From Sipunculus nudus (lineage: Eukaryota; Annelida; Sipuncula; Golfingiida; Sipunculidae): a stretch of DNA of 64,000 nucleotides. Below the pieces are notes generated by a model. The model saw only the letters and a program-made list of their open reading frames with translations, was not told the origin of the DNA and made no database searches. The stretch lies in assembly GCA_026874595.1 (NCBI GenBank), contig CM049307.1, positions 41,792,362 to 41,856,361 of the forward strand, read 5' to 3'. The translations under genes were made by a program, and so were the position numbers. Shown piece after piece: positions 37,601 to 49,600 of the stretch; the stretch's first letter is position 1; each line of letters starts with the position of its first letter.

Positions 37601-40600
37601 GCATACTTGTTAGTTTACACATGCTTTTATTTAAATGTTTAATTACACTGAGCTCCTGATGCAGACATTAAGCTTGGTATATAGTGTTTTTTTGTGATAT
37701 TCAGTTAGTAGTTTGCACATGTATATTTAAAAATGACTTTTTGGTATGAGACAGAACTTTGGTCTCATTTCCAGGGTCTTAAGGAAGCATTCTCTAGTCG
37801 CAAAAAATCAGCTGTACACATGATGTGCATGTTTTTTAATCTTATTTAGTTTATAATCTCTAGTAAACCTTGTATCTGAAAAATTAATCATGACAGTTCA
37901 ATCTGAGCTCTTTTTTCATAACCTGTTGTTTCAACAGGATGAGTGACTTCTGTATAATAAGTCATCATTTTCAACAGATATTTTGTCGTTTTCAAGTGCA
38001 TTTGTATGAGCCATGACTTAGCTGATCAAGATGTGCTGCTGTGTGTGTAAACAACAGATTACTTGCATCCGATGCACAGACACACCACACCCGTGCATTA
38101 TTTGGCCAGTTGAGCACCTGGGGCCGAAAAAGATTGGGCAAAGGGATTATTTCTCAGATCTCAAGCATTTTGTGACAGGTTCATATGTTAGTAAATTTTT
38201 ACCTAATTAGATGCATCTTCTTTAACCTCTGAGTATGAGTAAAAGTTTGAGTCCTGGACCCTTGTGTCAAAGTCTTGGTAAAAAGTGGAATCTAGTCCAG
38301 GTCTGGACTCAAGAGCTCCATCAGTGATGACAATATTAGAATTTTTAAATATCTGTCAGTAATTTAACAACAACCTCTGGTCTTACTGTCTGTCATGTGT
38401 ACACTCACCCTGCATTGGTTAGGGTCTAAGTTCACCTCCTCCACTGCCTCTGCCACAGGTTCTAGGTCAAGCTCCCCAGCATGGTCATCTGGAGGCTCCT
38501 CCTGTGTGTAAAGAACAGAACAGCCCTTATATACAATATAACTGATACAGCAAAAACAATTAAACTTACACAGTCTAAGTATAATATTGGTACATGTTTG
38601 CCCTAAAATTCAAAGCAAAGAGTTTTGACTTGTAATTGTTGACCTGATTTCAAAAGCAAAAGTTACTGAGAGAGTCTGGGTGTGACCTGTAGTTGCTTTT
38701 TCTTTTAACCTTTATTTAAATGTATCATAACTCTGATCTCTTTAAATATGATTTAAATAATAAATATAAAAACTTTAAAAGCAGTGATAATTAATCATAT
38801 AGTAGGCAGTATAACACATGAATAATGGCATCTGTTACAATCTATTGCTGGTGCCTACCTGAGGCTGAGGCTGTCCTTCATGCTGGTCTGGCCCTGACCC
38901 AGCCTCTGTCACAGCCTGTACAGGCTGCACGCTGCCATCAGGAGCCGGCCCTTTATACGAAGGATGACTAAGGTCCACCTTAGATCCATAACGAGGCAGG
39001 TCGGCATCAGACTTCTCTGTACATGATGTCCTTCAGGTACACAAATCAACAGATCTATATATTAGTAGCACACTTAATTAATGATATCCTTATAAAGTGA
39101 CTCATTGTGATATCTCAATTACACGAGCGGACCATAGAGAACACCAGATGAAAATGGCTTCACGTTTCTTGTTCATATAAAACTATGACATCACTTTTGG
39201 TCACTCTCCGGGCATAAATATTCATTAAAGAAGTTCTCCCTGCATATACATGTTTTCTATGAGTGGCTCAAGTGTGTTTGTATACATGGGTGTGAATGTG
39301 TGTATGCCTGTTTATATGAACTGAATCTGGACTAAAGTTATTTTACCTCATTCATGATATCAGACCTGAAATGCAAAAATATCCTATATTAAATGCTAAT
39401 CCAAAATGCAAATAAAATTATTTAGACCTGCATTACTGACCGTAGGTCTGCTCATATATGTCACTATGATACATCTTTGAATACTGAGTCATTCTCACCT
39501 GGATTTGAGATGCCTGGTCAGTGCCCCAGATTCACCAAATGATCTGTTGCACAAGTCACACTTGTACGGTCGTTCACCTGTAAATTTCAACATAGTCATC
39601 ATGTAAAGATATCTTATATTCCTGGAACAATTATTTCTTGAAGTGATTATCCATTTAGATAAAATATGTTTAATGTACTTTCAACAGTAATTAGGATTAT
39701 CTTATAAGAAATCAACAGATGCCTACCAACTGACCATCTTGGAATTTGCTTCGTACTTCATGTAAATAATAAAATGATATTTCAAGGTACAAATTTCTAT
39801 TTGATAATACATTCTCCATGTACTTTTCTACAGCTTTATATTCAAAGGATTCAAAGATTTTAAATAAATAACAGTCAGACATATATCATTATACACAATA
39901 CATCCTTCATGATATGACACATATAAGATTATTATAGATTAGATTCTGAGTCAATGGGTTTTTTTTGTCAATAGAAAAAAACAAGTGACCCATGGGTCAT
40001 GACGCTCAGCTGACTGGAAAGAGATTCACAAAAGGAAATTTTATCATCAGAATGGTAGTATATACCCATTCAACTGAAGCATCAAACAGATTAACCAACA
40101 GGCCAAGATTTAGTCTGTATTTATATATCTCAAAAATAGAGAAAAAATGTGTAAACTTCAAAAACTAGAATACGGGTAGCCGACAAGTGACTACGTGTGT
40201 ATCCGCCAAAATCAGAGTGGGACGGGTGAAGTGAGGCATGTATTGAGTGGCAAGGGGAAATAGAGTGAGGTATGTTGCATATTAGCATGGATGTCTGCAG
40301 CCTAAATGTGTATGTAGGTTGTGCCACCTACCACAAAAATCCAGAAAGCTGTCCAAGTTGTATACATATGCAAAATTTTAGGCAGAAAAGTCAAACAACT
40401 ACAGCCCACGGCAGACAAACAGACTGACGCTGTGCAAAAATGGTTGCAGGTGGCCCCTCCAGTTTTGTGTATGATAAGGACCTAGGTGAGATCTATACAC
40501 ATGCAAAATTTTGGCCCAATCATTCAAACAGTTCCCGAGATATGAGCTTGGATGTCTGCAGCATAAGCTAGAATGTAGGTGGCGCGACCTGTCATAAAAT

Positions 40601-43600
40601 CAAGAAAGCTATCCAGGATGTATAAAACTGCAAAATTTTAGGCAGATATATCAAACCACTGCCGAGATATGAGTGACATTATCCCATGGCAGACAAACAA
40701 GACAGATGCTGTGCAAAAATGGTTGCAGGTGGCCCCTCCAGTTTTGCGTATGATAAAGAGCTATGTGAGATCTATACACATGCAAAATTTTGGCCCAATC
40801 GGTCAAATGGTTCTATCCTGGATGTATACGCATGCCGAATTTCAGGTGAATTAGTCAATTCACTGCAGAGATATGAGTGATTTTAACTCAAGGCAGATGA
40901 ACAGATGGACACTGTGCAAACATGGTTACAGGTGGCGCCACCATTTTTGAATATGTTATAGAGCTATCCAAGGGCTACATTTGTATAAATTTAATTACCT
41001 GATCAGTCAAACGGTTCCCAAGATATGAGCTTGGATGTGATCAGCGTGAACGTGAATGTAGGTGGCGCCACCTGTCATAAAATCAAGAAAGCTATCCTGG
41101 ATGTATACGCATGACGAATTTTAGGTGAATTAGTCAATTCACTGCAGAGATATGAGTGATTTTAACCCAAGGCAGATGAACAGATGGACACTGTGCAAAC
41201 ATGGTTACAGGTGGCGCCACCATTTTTTGTGTATGTTATAAAGCAATCCAAGGGCTACATTTGTATAAATTTTAATTCCTGATCGGTCAAACGGTTCCCG
41301 AGATATGAGGGTTTATGTGTGGGAACAGACGCACAAATGGACACTGGATAGAGAGGAAAGGTCAGAGGTCAACGCAAATTGGTTAGGCACTAGCTTTGGC
41401 GGATACAAAAATACAGGTGGCTCCACCAGTCTGCAGAAACTAATAAAAACACTTAATGGTCAATATCCATGCAAAGAATCATGGTGATCTCTGCATTAGT
41501 TGTTCAGATACTTCAGCTTTTGTATCAAATTGTCCGTTATTCTGAGGGATACTTCAGAGTCCTATAGCTTGAAGGATATGGGTAACAGAGACCTAATTTC
41601 AGGTTTCAATGGAGACTTTTCATGGGTCTCCCTCTGTGTCAAGAATGAAGATTCTAGGTCCAGTCTTTATGATTTGTGCCCTGGTAACAGCTGTTCACAT
41701 TTTTAAAGGTCTCAAAAATAGACAAAACAATTCGTAAAAATTGAAAAATACAGGTGGCGCCACTAGTCTGCAGGTGGCGCCACCAGTCTGCAGAAACTGA
41801 TGAAACATCTCATGATCAATAAGTATGCCAAAAATCATGACCATCAGTGATGTAGTTAATGAGATATTGAAGTTTTTGTATGAAATTTTTTACTATTCTG
41901 GGGGGTACTTTGAGGCCCCATAGCTCAAAGGATATGGGCAACAGAGATCTAATTTCTGGTTTCCATGGAGATTTTTCATAGGTCTCTCAGTGTCTCGAGA
42001 ATGAAGATTCTAGGTCTAGTCGTTACTATTTGTGCCATGTTAACAGATGAGCATCCTTAAAGGTCTCAAAATAGAGGAAAAAAATCGTAAAAAATCGAAC
42101 AATGCAGGTGGCGCCACCAGTTTGCAGGAACTGATGGAACATCTCATGATCAATATGTATGCCAAAAATCATGACCCTCAGTGATGTAATTATTGAGATA
42201 TTGAAGTTTTTGTATGAAATTTTTGACTACTCTGGGGGGTACTTTGGGGCCCCATAGCTCAAAGGATATGGGTAACAGAGACCTAATTTCTGGTTTCCAA
42301 GAAGATTTTTCATGGACATCTCAGTGTGTCAAGAATTAAGATTCTAGGTCCAGTCTTTACGATTTGTGCCTTGTTAACAGATGTTCCCGATTTAAAAGGT
42401 CTCAAAAATAGAGAAAAAAATTCGTAAAAAATTGAACAATACAGGTGGCACCACCATTCTGCAGGAACTGATGGAACATCTCATGATCAATATGTATGCC
42501 AAAAATCATGACCATCAGTCAAGTAGTTATTGAGACATTGAAGTTTTTGTATGAAATTTTTTACTTTTCTGGGGGGTAATTTTGGGCCCCATAGCTCGAA
42601 GGATATGGGTAACAGAGACCTAATTTCTAGTTAGCAAGGAGATTTTTTATGAAATTCTCAGTGTGTCAAGAATTAAGATTCTAGGTCCAGTCTTTACGAT
42701 TTGTGCCTTGTTAACAGATGTTCACATTTTTAAAGGTCTCAAAAATAGAAAAAAAATCATTAAAAATTGAAAAATACAGGTGGCGCCACCAGTCTGCAGG
42801 AAGTGATGGAACATCTCATGATCAATATGTATGCCAAAAATCATGACCATCAGTCAAGTAGTTAATGAGATATTGAAGTCTTGTATGAAATTTTTGACTT
42901 TTCTGGGGGGTACTTTGGGGCCCCATAACTCGAAAGATATGGGTAACAGAGACCTAATTTCTGGTTTCCAAGGAGATTTTTCATGGACCTCTCAGAATCC
43001 CAAGTTACAAGGTTCTAGGTCCAGCGGTTATGATTTGTGCCTGGTTAACGGACGGACAGACGGACAGACAGACGGACAACGGACAAAGAGTGATCGCTAT
43101 AGCTCAGATGACTTTCAGTCAGCTGAGCTAAAAATCCTCTCATGTTCATTAATAAATGAAATATTACTTGCCCATAATTTTCCAGAATTATCTAGAAGAC
43201 AGAAACTAGCAGGATTTTGCTCTTTGTGACCCAGCTTATGACATCCAGCATTTAGTGTGTATGCAAGATGGCAGACACAAAAGTTGAATTTGAGAAACTG
43301 GGAGAAATAAAGCTGTCAGGGTTAGAAACCCGGAAGTACTCCAAGGGCAGCGTCCTGGTAGGAATTTATCTGAGAAGGGAGTTTGGTGGCAAGTGGGCAT
43401 GTATTGGCAAAGTACGGGGCGGAATAACTTTTCTGGGACCACACCCACATCCTCAAATTACAGTAGGATGCATCTGAAACAGACACATTCTATAACCACG
43501 ATAATAGTTCTGTATGTGTTCATAAACATCAGGTATATTCAGTAGACTGGCTCCACTGCACTTACCAGTATGTCTCCTCATATGTCTTTTAAGTGATCCC

Positions 43601-46600
43601 TTGGTTTTGAAGGCATATGAACAATTCTCCCATGGACAAATGTAGTCCCTGTGTTCAGAATGTGTGACCATGTGGGCCTTCAACACACTGGCCTGGGAAA
43701 ATAAAACATATTGCATCAAAACATGAAACTATAATGATATCAGTGAAATGAACCCAACATTCTGATGGTATCTGGCTCTTTAATGTGTATGTACACAGTT
43801 AAAGGAAAGCAACAATTTTTATGAAATCTACACCTAGCTACAAACCGTCATCTAATTAAGGGCATAGTGCTGAAAATTCATGATTAACTGATTAATGCAG
43901 GACTTGATATGCTGCTAGACAGAAATCAACTGTTGTAAATATGTACAAAATTGTACACATAATTGAATCCCATAATACATTAAACATCTTGGTAATAAAA
44001 TGTTTATAAATTGATATGCACATTACATCACATACTTCAGTTGGGGATTATAAATCCTGATTATCAGGAACTAAATAAATTATTAAATACACTCACAATG
44101 ATCATTTTTAAACCTAGAGCACTCTGATCAAAAGGGCTTTTATATATCAATAAACAATCTGACAATAAGATTTTTATATTGCAAGATCCTTTACACCATG
44201 GCATGTAAAATTTTATTAGTGTATCCATTACACAGTTATTATTGCACCCACCAACACCAATTTTTTCTTTTATAATAGCCCCATTTACACATGTTTTTCT
44301 GGAGCCCTCTACATTGTTTAGCGCGCGCCAAGTCCCCCAAAGGCACCAGATTTTGAGGATTTTTGGTCTGGAGCGCGCTACATTTTGACCACCAGTTTGA
44401 GTCGGTTCTAGATTCTAGCGCGCGCCAGACTGAGTCTGGCGCAGCCTACATTTGTGCTTCCAACCTGTGTAAACATAAGTGGAACGTGCTATCTTTATAG
44501 CGCCCTCCAGCAAGACTCGGCTGTCATGTGAATGGGATATACCCATGCAAGCAAGGAGGAATCCAATCTAGACCACGCTAGCTTGCAGTATCCACATGTA
44601 AACGCAAAACACATTCTAGGCCTGGCCAAGCGCAATGACAGGGTAGCGCGCTCTACATGGTAACTTGTTCCAGCACAGTGTGCACGCAAGTTAAAATGTA
44701 GCCCACTCCACATATTTTTGGACCAGTCTAGCGCACGCCACATTTTGCTAGTGTAAATTGGGCTTATATGTATCATTTAAACAAGCTTCATGATCTTATC
44801 CCTGGACATATACCCCATTCTGATCCCATGACTAATAACCCAGCACCAAAGTATCAGCTATGTTAGCATCTCCCACACTGACCTCTTTAAACCGTTTCTG
44901 ACATATCTCACAGAGGAACGGTCTCTCTCCCAGGCCATCGCTGTCATCAGGTCCCTCGTAGTCTCTTGCATGCATCACAGGTTCATACTTCCCGTAGTCC
45001 AGGTTTTCTTTCTTCCACTCCTTGTCCTCTGGATATCATAAAATACAATGTAGTCTATGTGATACAACAGAAACCAGCAGGCTGGAATTAGAGGTTTGCT
45101 AGGGAGGGTTAATGTTGAAGATGAAGGACATTCATTAAAGTAATTTTAAGCAGTTAAGGTAAGCAGTGAAAATGTCATATGGGCATTCAAAATAGTTCTT
45201 TAGGAAAACTTGAATTACAAGTAAGTATATGAATATAAATCATTCAGCATTAAATTTAACAAACATGGCAAATTACAGGTCCTGGCCTAGTTCTTTGAAA
45301 TTTGATTGGTTCAGTGTTACACAAAGAACTCATAAAACACAATAAAAAACACACATTCTCAGGCATTTAAATTCAATCTTATGGGTGACTGCCTGTTCAC
45401 ACTCAATGCTAACAAGACTCACTGACTTCCAATCTATGAGTCACCATTAAAAAGCTCTGAATGTAACATAATGCAAAGTTGCTTCACTGTCTGTTTTATT
45501 GTGTAATGTATACATGCCAGAATTGAGGATTATCCTTGTTGGTTTATTACATACAGATAGTAAATAGGATATACATATTGACCTCATTTCTAGTGTACTA
45601 AAATGGAGGTCTTTGATGGGTTGGACTAGTAGATATTATGAATAAGGCGGATAACATGAAATATGTAACTAAAGATGACTATGATAGCATCTGATGCTAC
45701 ATACCTTGGAACTGCACTAACTCCCCTTCATCATCATTATCATCATCATCCTCACTTCCCTTCGTGGTTTCATGATCGTACTGCTGGTGACGCTTTAACG
45801 TGGCCTCCCGGTTAAATGAGCGATCGCACTGACTGCACTGGTACCTCTTCTTCTCAGTAATGATGGCATCTGGCTCAATGCCAAGCTTCCTTTTCCTTTT
45901 TGCTGCAAGTACCCAAAGGAAATGATAGTCTCTGTGGGATACAACCTGGTGGTTCAGTCATTGAAATTCTGAGTTAAAGTCCATTTATCAAAAGCCACAA
46001 GAACCCTTAAAATGTTCACAATGATAGACTCAAACTTTCAGATAATCCTAATTTTATTCTTTCAGATAATTCTAATTTAATATGTATAAAACCTGAACTA
46101 TGGTTTTATCTGAGCCACAAAAATTAGTCTGATTGTTCCTATATGCGTGGAACAATCGGTACACTCATGCAAGAGAGGAGAAAAATGCCAGGAAAATAAA
46201 CCTACCAATGTTCATTACTGGGGCAAAACAGTGGGCACAACCGCCTGCAAAAATATTGAGCAATTAGAAAAGGTTCTGATTTGACTACAAATAAAGCAGA
46301 AGCTATTCCCTGTCGCATTTGAAAAAAGTTTTCTCCACATTCACACTGTCAATGGCCGATGTGGGCATTTAAACCATGTGACACGTTGAACTGCATAAAC
46401 ACATGCCTTGACAGGCTGGCCCACACAAACAATCTTATCATTGGCAGAGCAGTCACGTGTTATAAGCAGAGGGCCAATAAGAGGTTCGTAATAAAAATTC
46501 ACCCCATGTGACTTCATTCATGACTATTTTGGCGGGAAAATGTTCAATGACACCGTGTTACTTACGGTGGTTATAATTTTCAGCTGCCGTGACGGTAGCA

Positions 46601-49600
46601 CAGTGAGTATATAACTGACGTATGCAACTGATAATGTCTAATGCACAATCTCCACAAATTAGATGTTTGGTATTCCAAAAATTACTTGATTTCATCAGCA
46701 AAACTTTGGTAGCAAAGGTTTGCTACCATGCAACAAACATAGGTAGCAGATCATAAAAGTTGGTAGCAAATGCTACCGATGCTACCGCTTAGCAAATGCT
46801 ACCAATGCTACCGCTAATTTCAACCCTTGTATAATAGCCAACACTTTAGAAGTAACAAAAATCAGAACAAATGACCCCAGCAACCTTAATCCTTGAGCTC
46901 ATACATTTACACACTTTTTTTTATGAGACTTTCACACTATCACAATTCTACACAAACCTCTCCTCAAATCATCTTTGGTTTTCTCTCCTTGGAGTGTGCT
47001 GTTGGTGTTCTCTCTTTGTTCTGGTGTGACTCCAGTCTCTTCCTTGACCTTGATCTTTGGTATGAGTATCTTGTGTTGTCCTCGCTGATAAATCACTTTA
47101 CAGTTGTCTTTGGCTAACTTGTGTTTCACGTAATCTTCCAGTGAGTGGAATATGAGCTTACACTTGCCACAACAGTGGGTATCACCGACCTCACCCTCAA
47201 TGGGTAATAATGTTGGTCCTTTTTTGTTGTTGTCTTTGGCATAGCTGTGTAACTGACTGGTGCCAGTCAGGTGATTGTGAACTTCTGTAAAGTATAGAGT
47301 TAAACGGTATAGTACATTATAAATATTGAAATCTAATGCAGTAGAATCAAGCTAAAACAACAAATTCTTAGGCAAATGTGTTACACAACTGGCTAAATTG
47401 TTGTTACTTTAGGTATACATAAGAGCAACTCTGCTTTTAAAAGTACAATTGGTATTTGGAATTAACCAGAGATGCTCAAATGCTGTACAAACAGATCACA
47501 AAACACCTAATATTGACAAATGTGGTACTGCTAATTTTTGTTTGTGCTTACTCTTGACATTTTGCTGCAATCATGGCCTGATCTAAGCAGCATAGCAGAA
47601 ATTAAATTTCAAAAGTCTACAGGATACACAGCACTTGATTCAGCCTGTCTTACCTTCAATTTCTGTCATACTACAAAGTCTTAAAACATTTCCTAATGCT
47701 CCTGGCATACTTCCAGTATCTGCAAGTAGTCAGAGAAAATGTAACAGTACATCACATAAACAATGAGTGACAAACTGTGACAGTACATCACATAAACATG
47801 GAGTGACAAACTGTGACAGTATATTATATAAACATGGAGTGACAAACTGACAGTACATCACATAAAAATGGAGTGACAAACTGTGAAAGTACATCACATA
47901 AAACATGGAGTGACAAACTGTGACAGTACATCACATAAACAAGGTTGACAAACTATGCCAGAACCTCACATAAACATGGAGTGGCAAAGTGTGACAGTAC
48001 ATCACATAGACCAGGAGTGACTATGTGTGACAATGCATCATATAAACACTGAGTGACAAACTGTGACAGTACATCACATAAACAAGGTTGACAAACTATG
48101 CCAGAACCTCTCATAAACATGGAGTGGCAAAATGTGACAGTACATCACATAGACCTGGAGTGACTATGTGTGACAATGCATCATATAAACACTGAGTGAC
48201 AAACTGTGACAGTACATCACATAATCAAGATTGACAAACTGCGCAAGAACCTCGCATAAACATGGAGTGACAAACTGTGACAGTACATCACCTAAACTGG
48301 AGTGACAAAGTGTGACAGTACATAACATAAACAAGATTGACAAACTGTGCAAGAACCTCACATAATCATGAAGTGGCAAAGTGTGACAGTACATCACATA
48401 GACCTAGAGTGACAATGTGTGACAGTGCATCATATAAACATTTAGTGGCAAACTGTGCCAGAAACTTTCATACACATGGAGTTGCAAACTGTGCCAGAAC
48501 TCACATAAACAAAGAGTGACACACTGTGCCAGTACATCGCATAAACATGGGGTGACAAACTGTGACCTAACATCACATAAACTGGATTGGCAAACTGTGA
48601 CAGTACATCACATAAACATGGAGTGACAGAATATGCCAGACTACCAGAACATTACATAAACATGGAGTGACAAATTGTGCCAGAACATCACATAAACATT
48701 AACTGTTACAGTACATCACATAAACATGGAGTGACACACTGTGACAGTTCATCACATAAACATAGAGTGACAAACTGTGACAGACATCACATAAACATGG
48801 AGTGACAAACTGTTACAGCACATCACATTAACCTGGAGCTTTCATAATAAATATACCTTTTATCACAAAGTAATAAAAATCTCCAAGCAATTAACATAGT
48901 ACCATCCACAAGTTGCATGCCTGCCTCCAGAATGGACGAAAGATATCTTTACAATGTTATCACAAGCTAGGGCCTTTGCTCTTTTTTTCAGTTTACTGGT
49001 ATGACTTTGAAGAACATATGATATATCTTCCTAAAAAAGTAAATACTCACTCTGATTGGCTACTTGATTCATCTCCTCTGATCGACTGCAATACTTGCTT
49101 CGTTCATCTGCAGGTAATGTTTCCCATGCCTCCCAAAGCCTGTAAAGATACAAGTTTTTATGTATACATACATATATAAACTTGCCAATAATCCAAAGTA
49201 AAATTATGGTCATTTATAAAACACCTGAAGATTATCATTAAATGTTCACACCAAATGACTGCTGGTACTTATTTTAACACAAGATGACTATTTAAAACAA
49301 GGTTACTACTTACTTTAACACAAGATAGTCAGGTTTGTTGACACAAGATGGATCTTTTTTCACTCAAGATTATTACTTTTTGACGCAAGATAATGACATA
49401 TTTTGACACAATATGACTACATATGTTGACACAAGATGGCTACCTTTTTTCACACAACATTGCTACTTAATTTTGACACAAGACGGCTACTTATTTTCAC
49501 ACAAGATGACCACATATTTCACACAAGATGGCTACTTATTTTCGAAGAAAAGACTTTTTTTCACACAAGTTTGTTTCTTATTCAACACAAGTTGTTTACT

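Larger units (their letters stand above)
39982..43130 (-). mobile_element. R2 composite element carrying a nested R1 copy
   Basis: On the minus strand it begins with the hairpin TAGCTCAGCTGACT, loop GAA, AGTCATCTGAGCTA (43130-43100), then a GTCCGTCTGTCC run and about four 335-bp units. It is interrupted by R1 (41406-40165), resumes with TTTTTCTCTATTTTTGAGA, and ends CAGCTGAGCGTCA, palindrome TGACCCATGGGTCA (39999-39986), CTTG, TTT. Without R1 it would be about 1.9 kb. It lies in the intron between exons 9 and 10. Confidence 0.7.

Noticed and set aside
43268-43477. 69-codon plus-strand frame starting ATGGCAGAC
   Set aside because: It has a tidy start and charged residues, but no family I recognise, and it lies in an E4F1 intron between an R2 element and exon 9. 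Too weak to call a gene.
46932-47129. E4F1 exon 5 read past its donor site
   Set aside because: The frame continues beyond 46958, but the GTTTGT donor and the in-phase microexon at 46244 fit better than a read-through.
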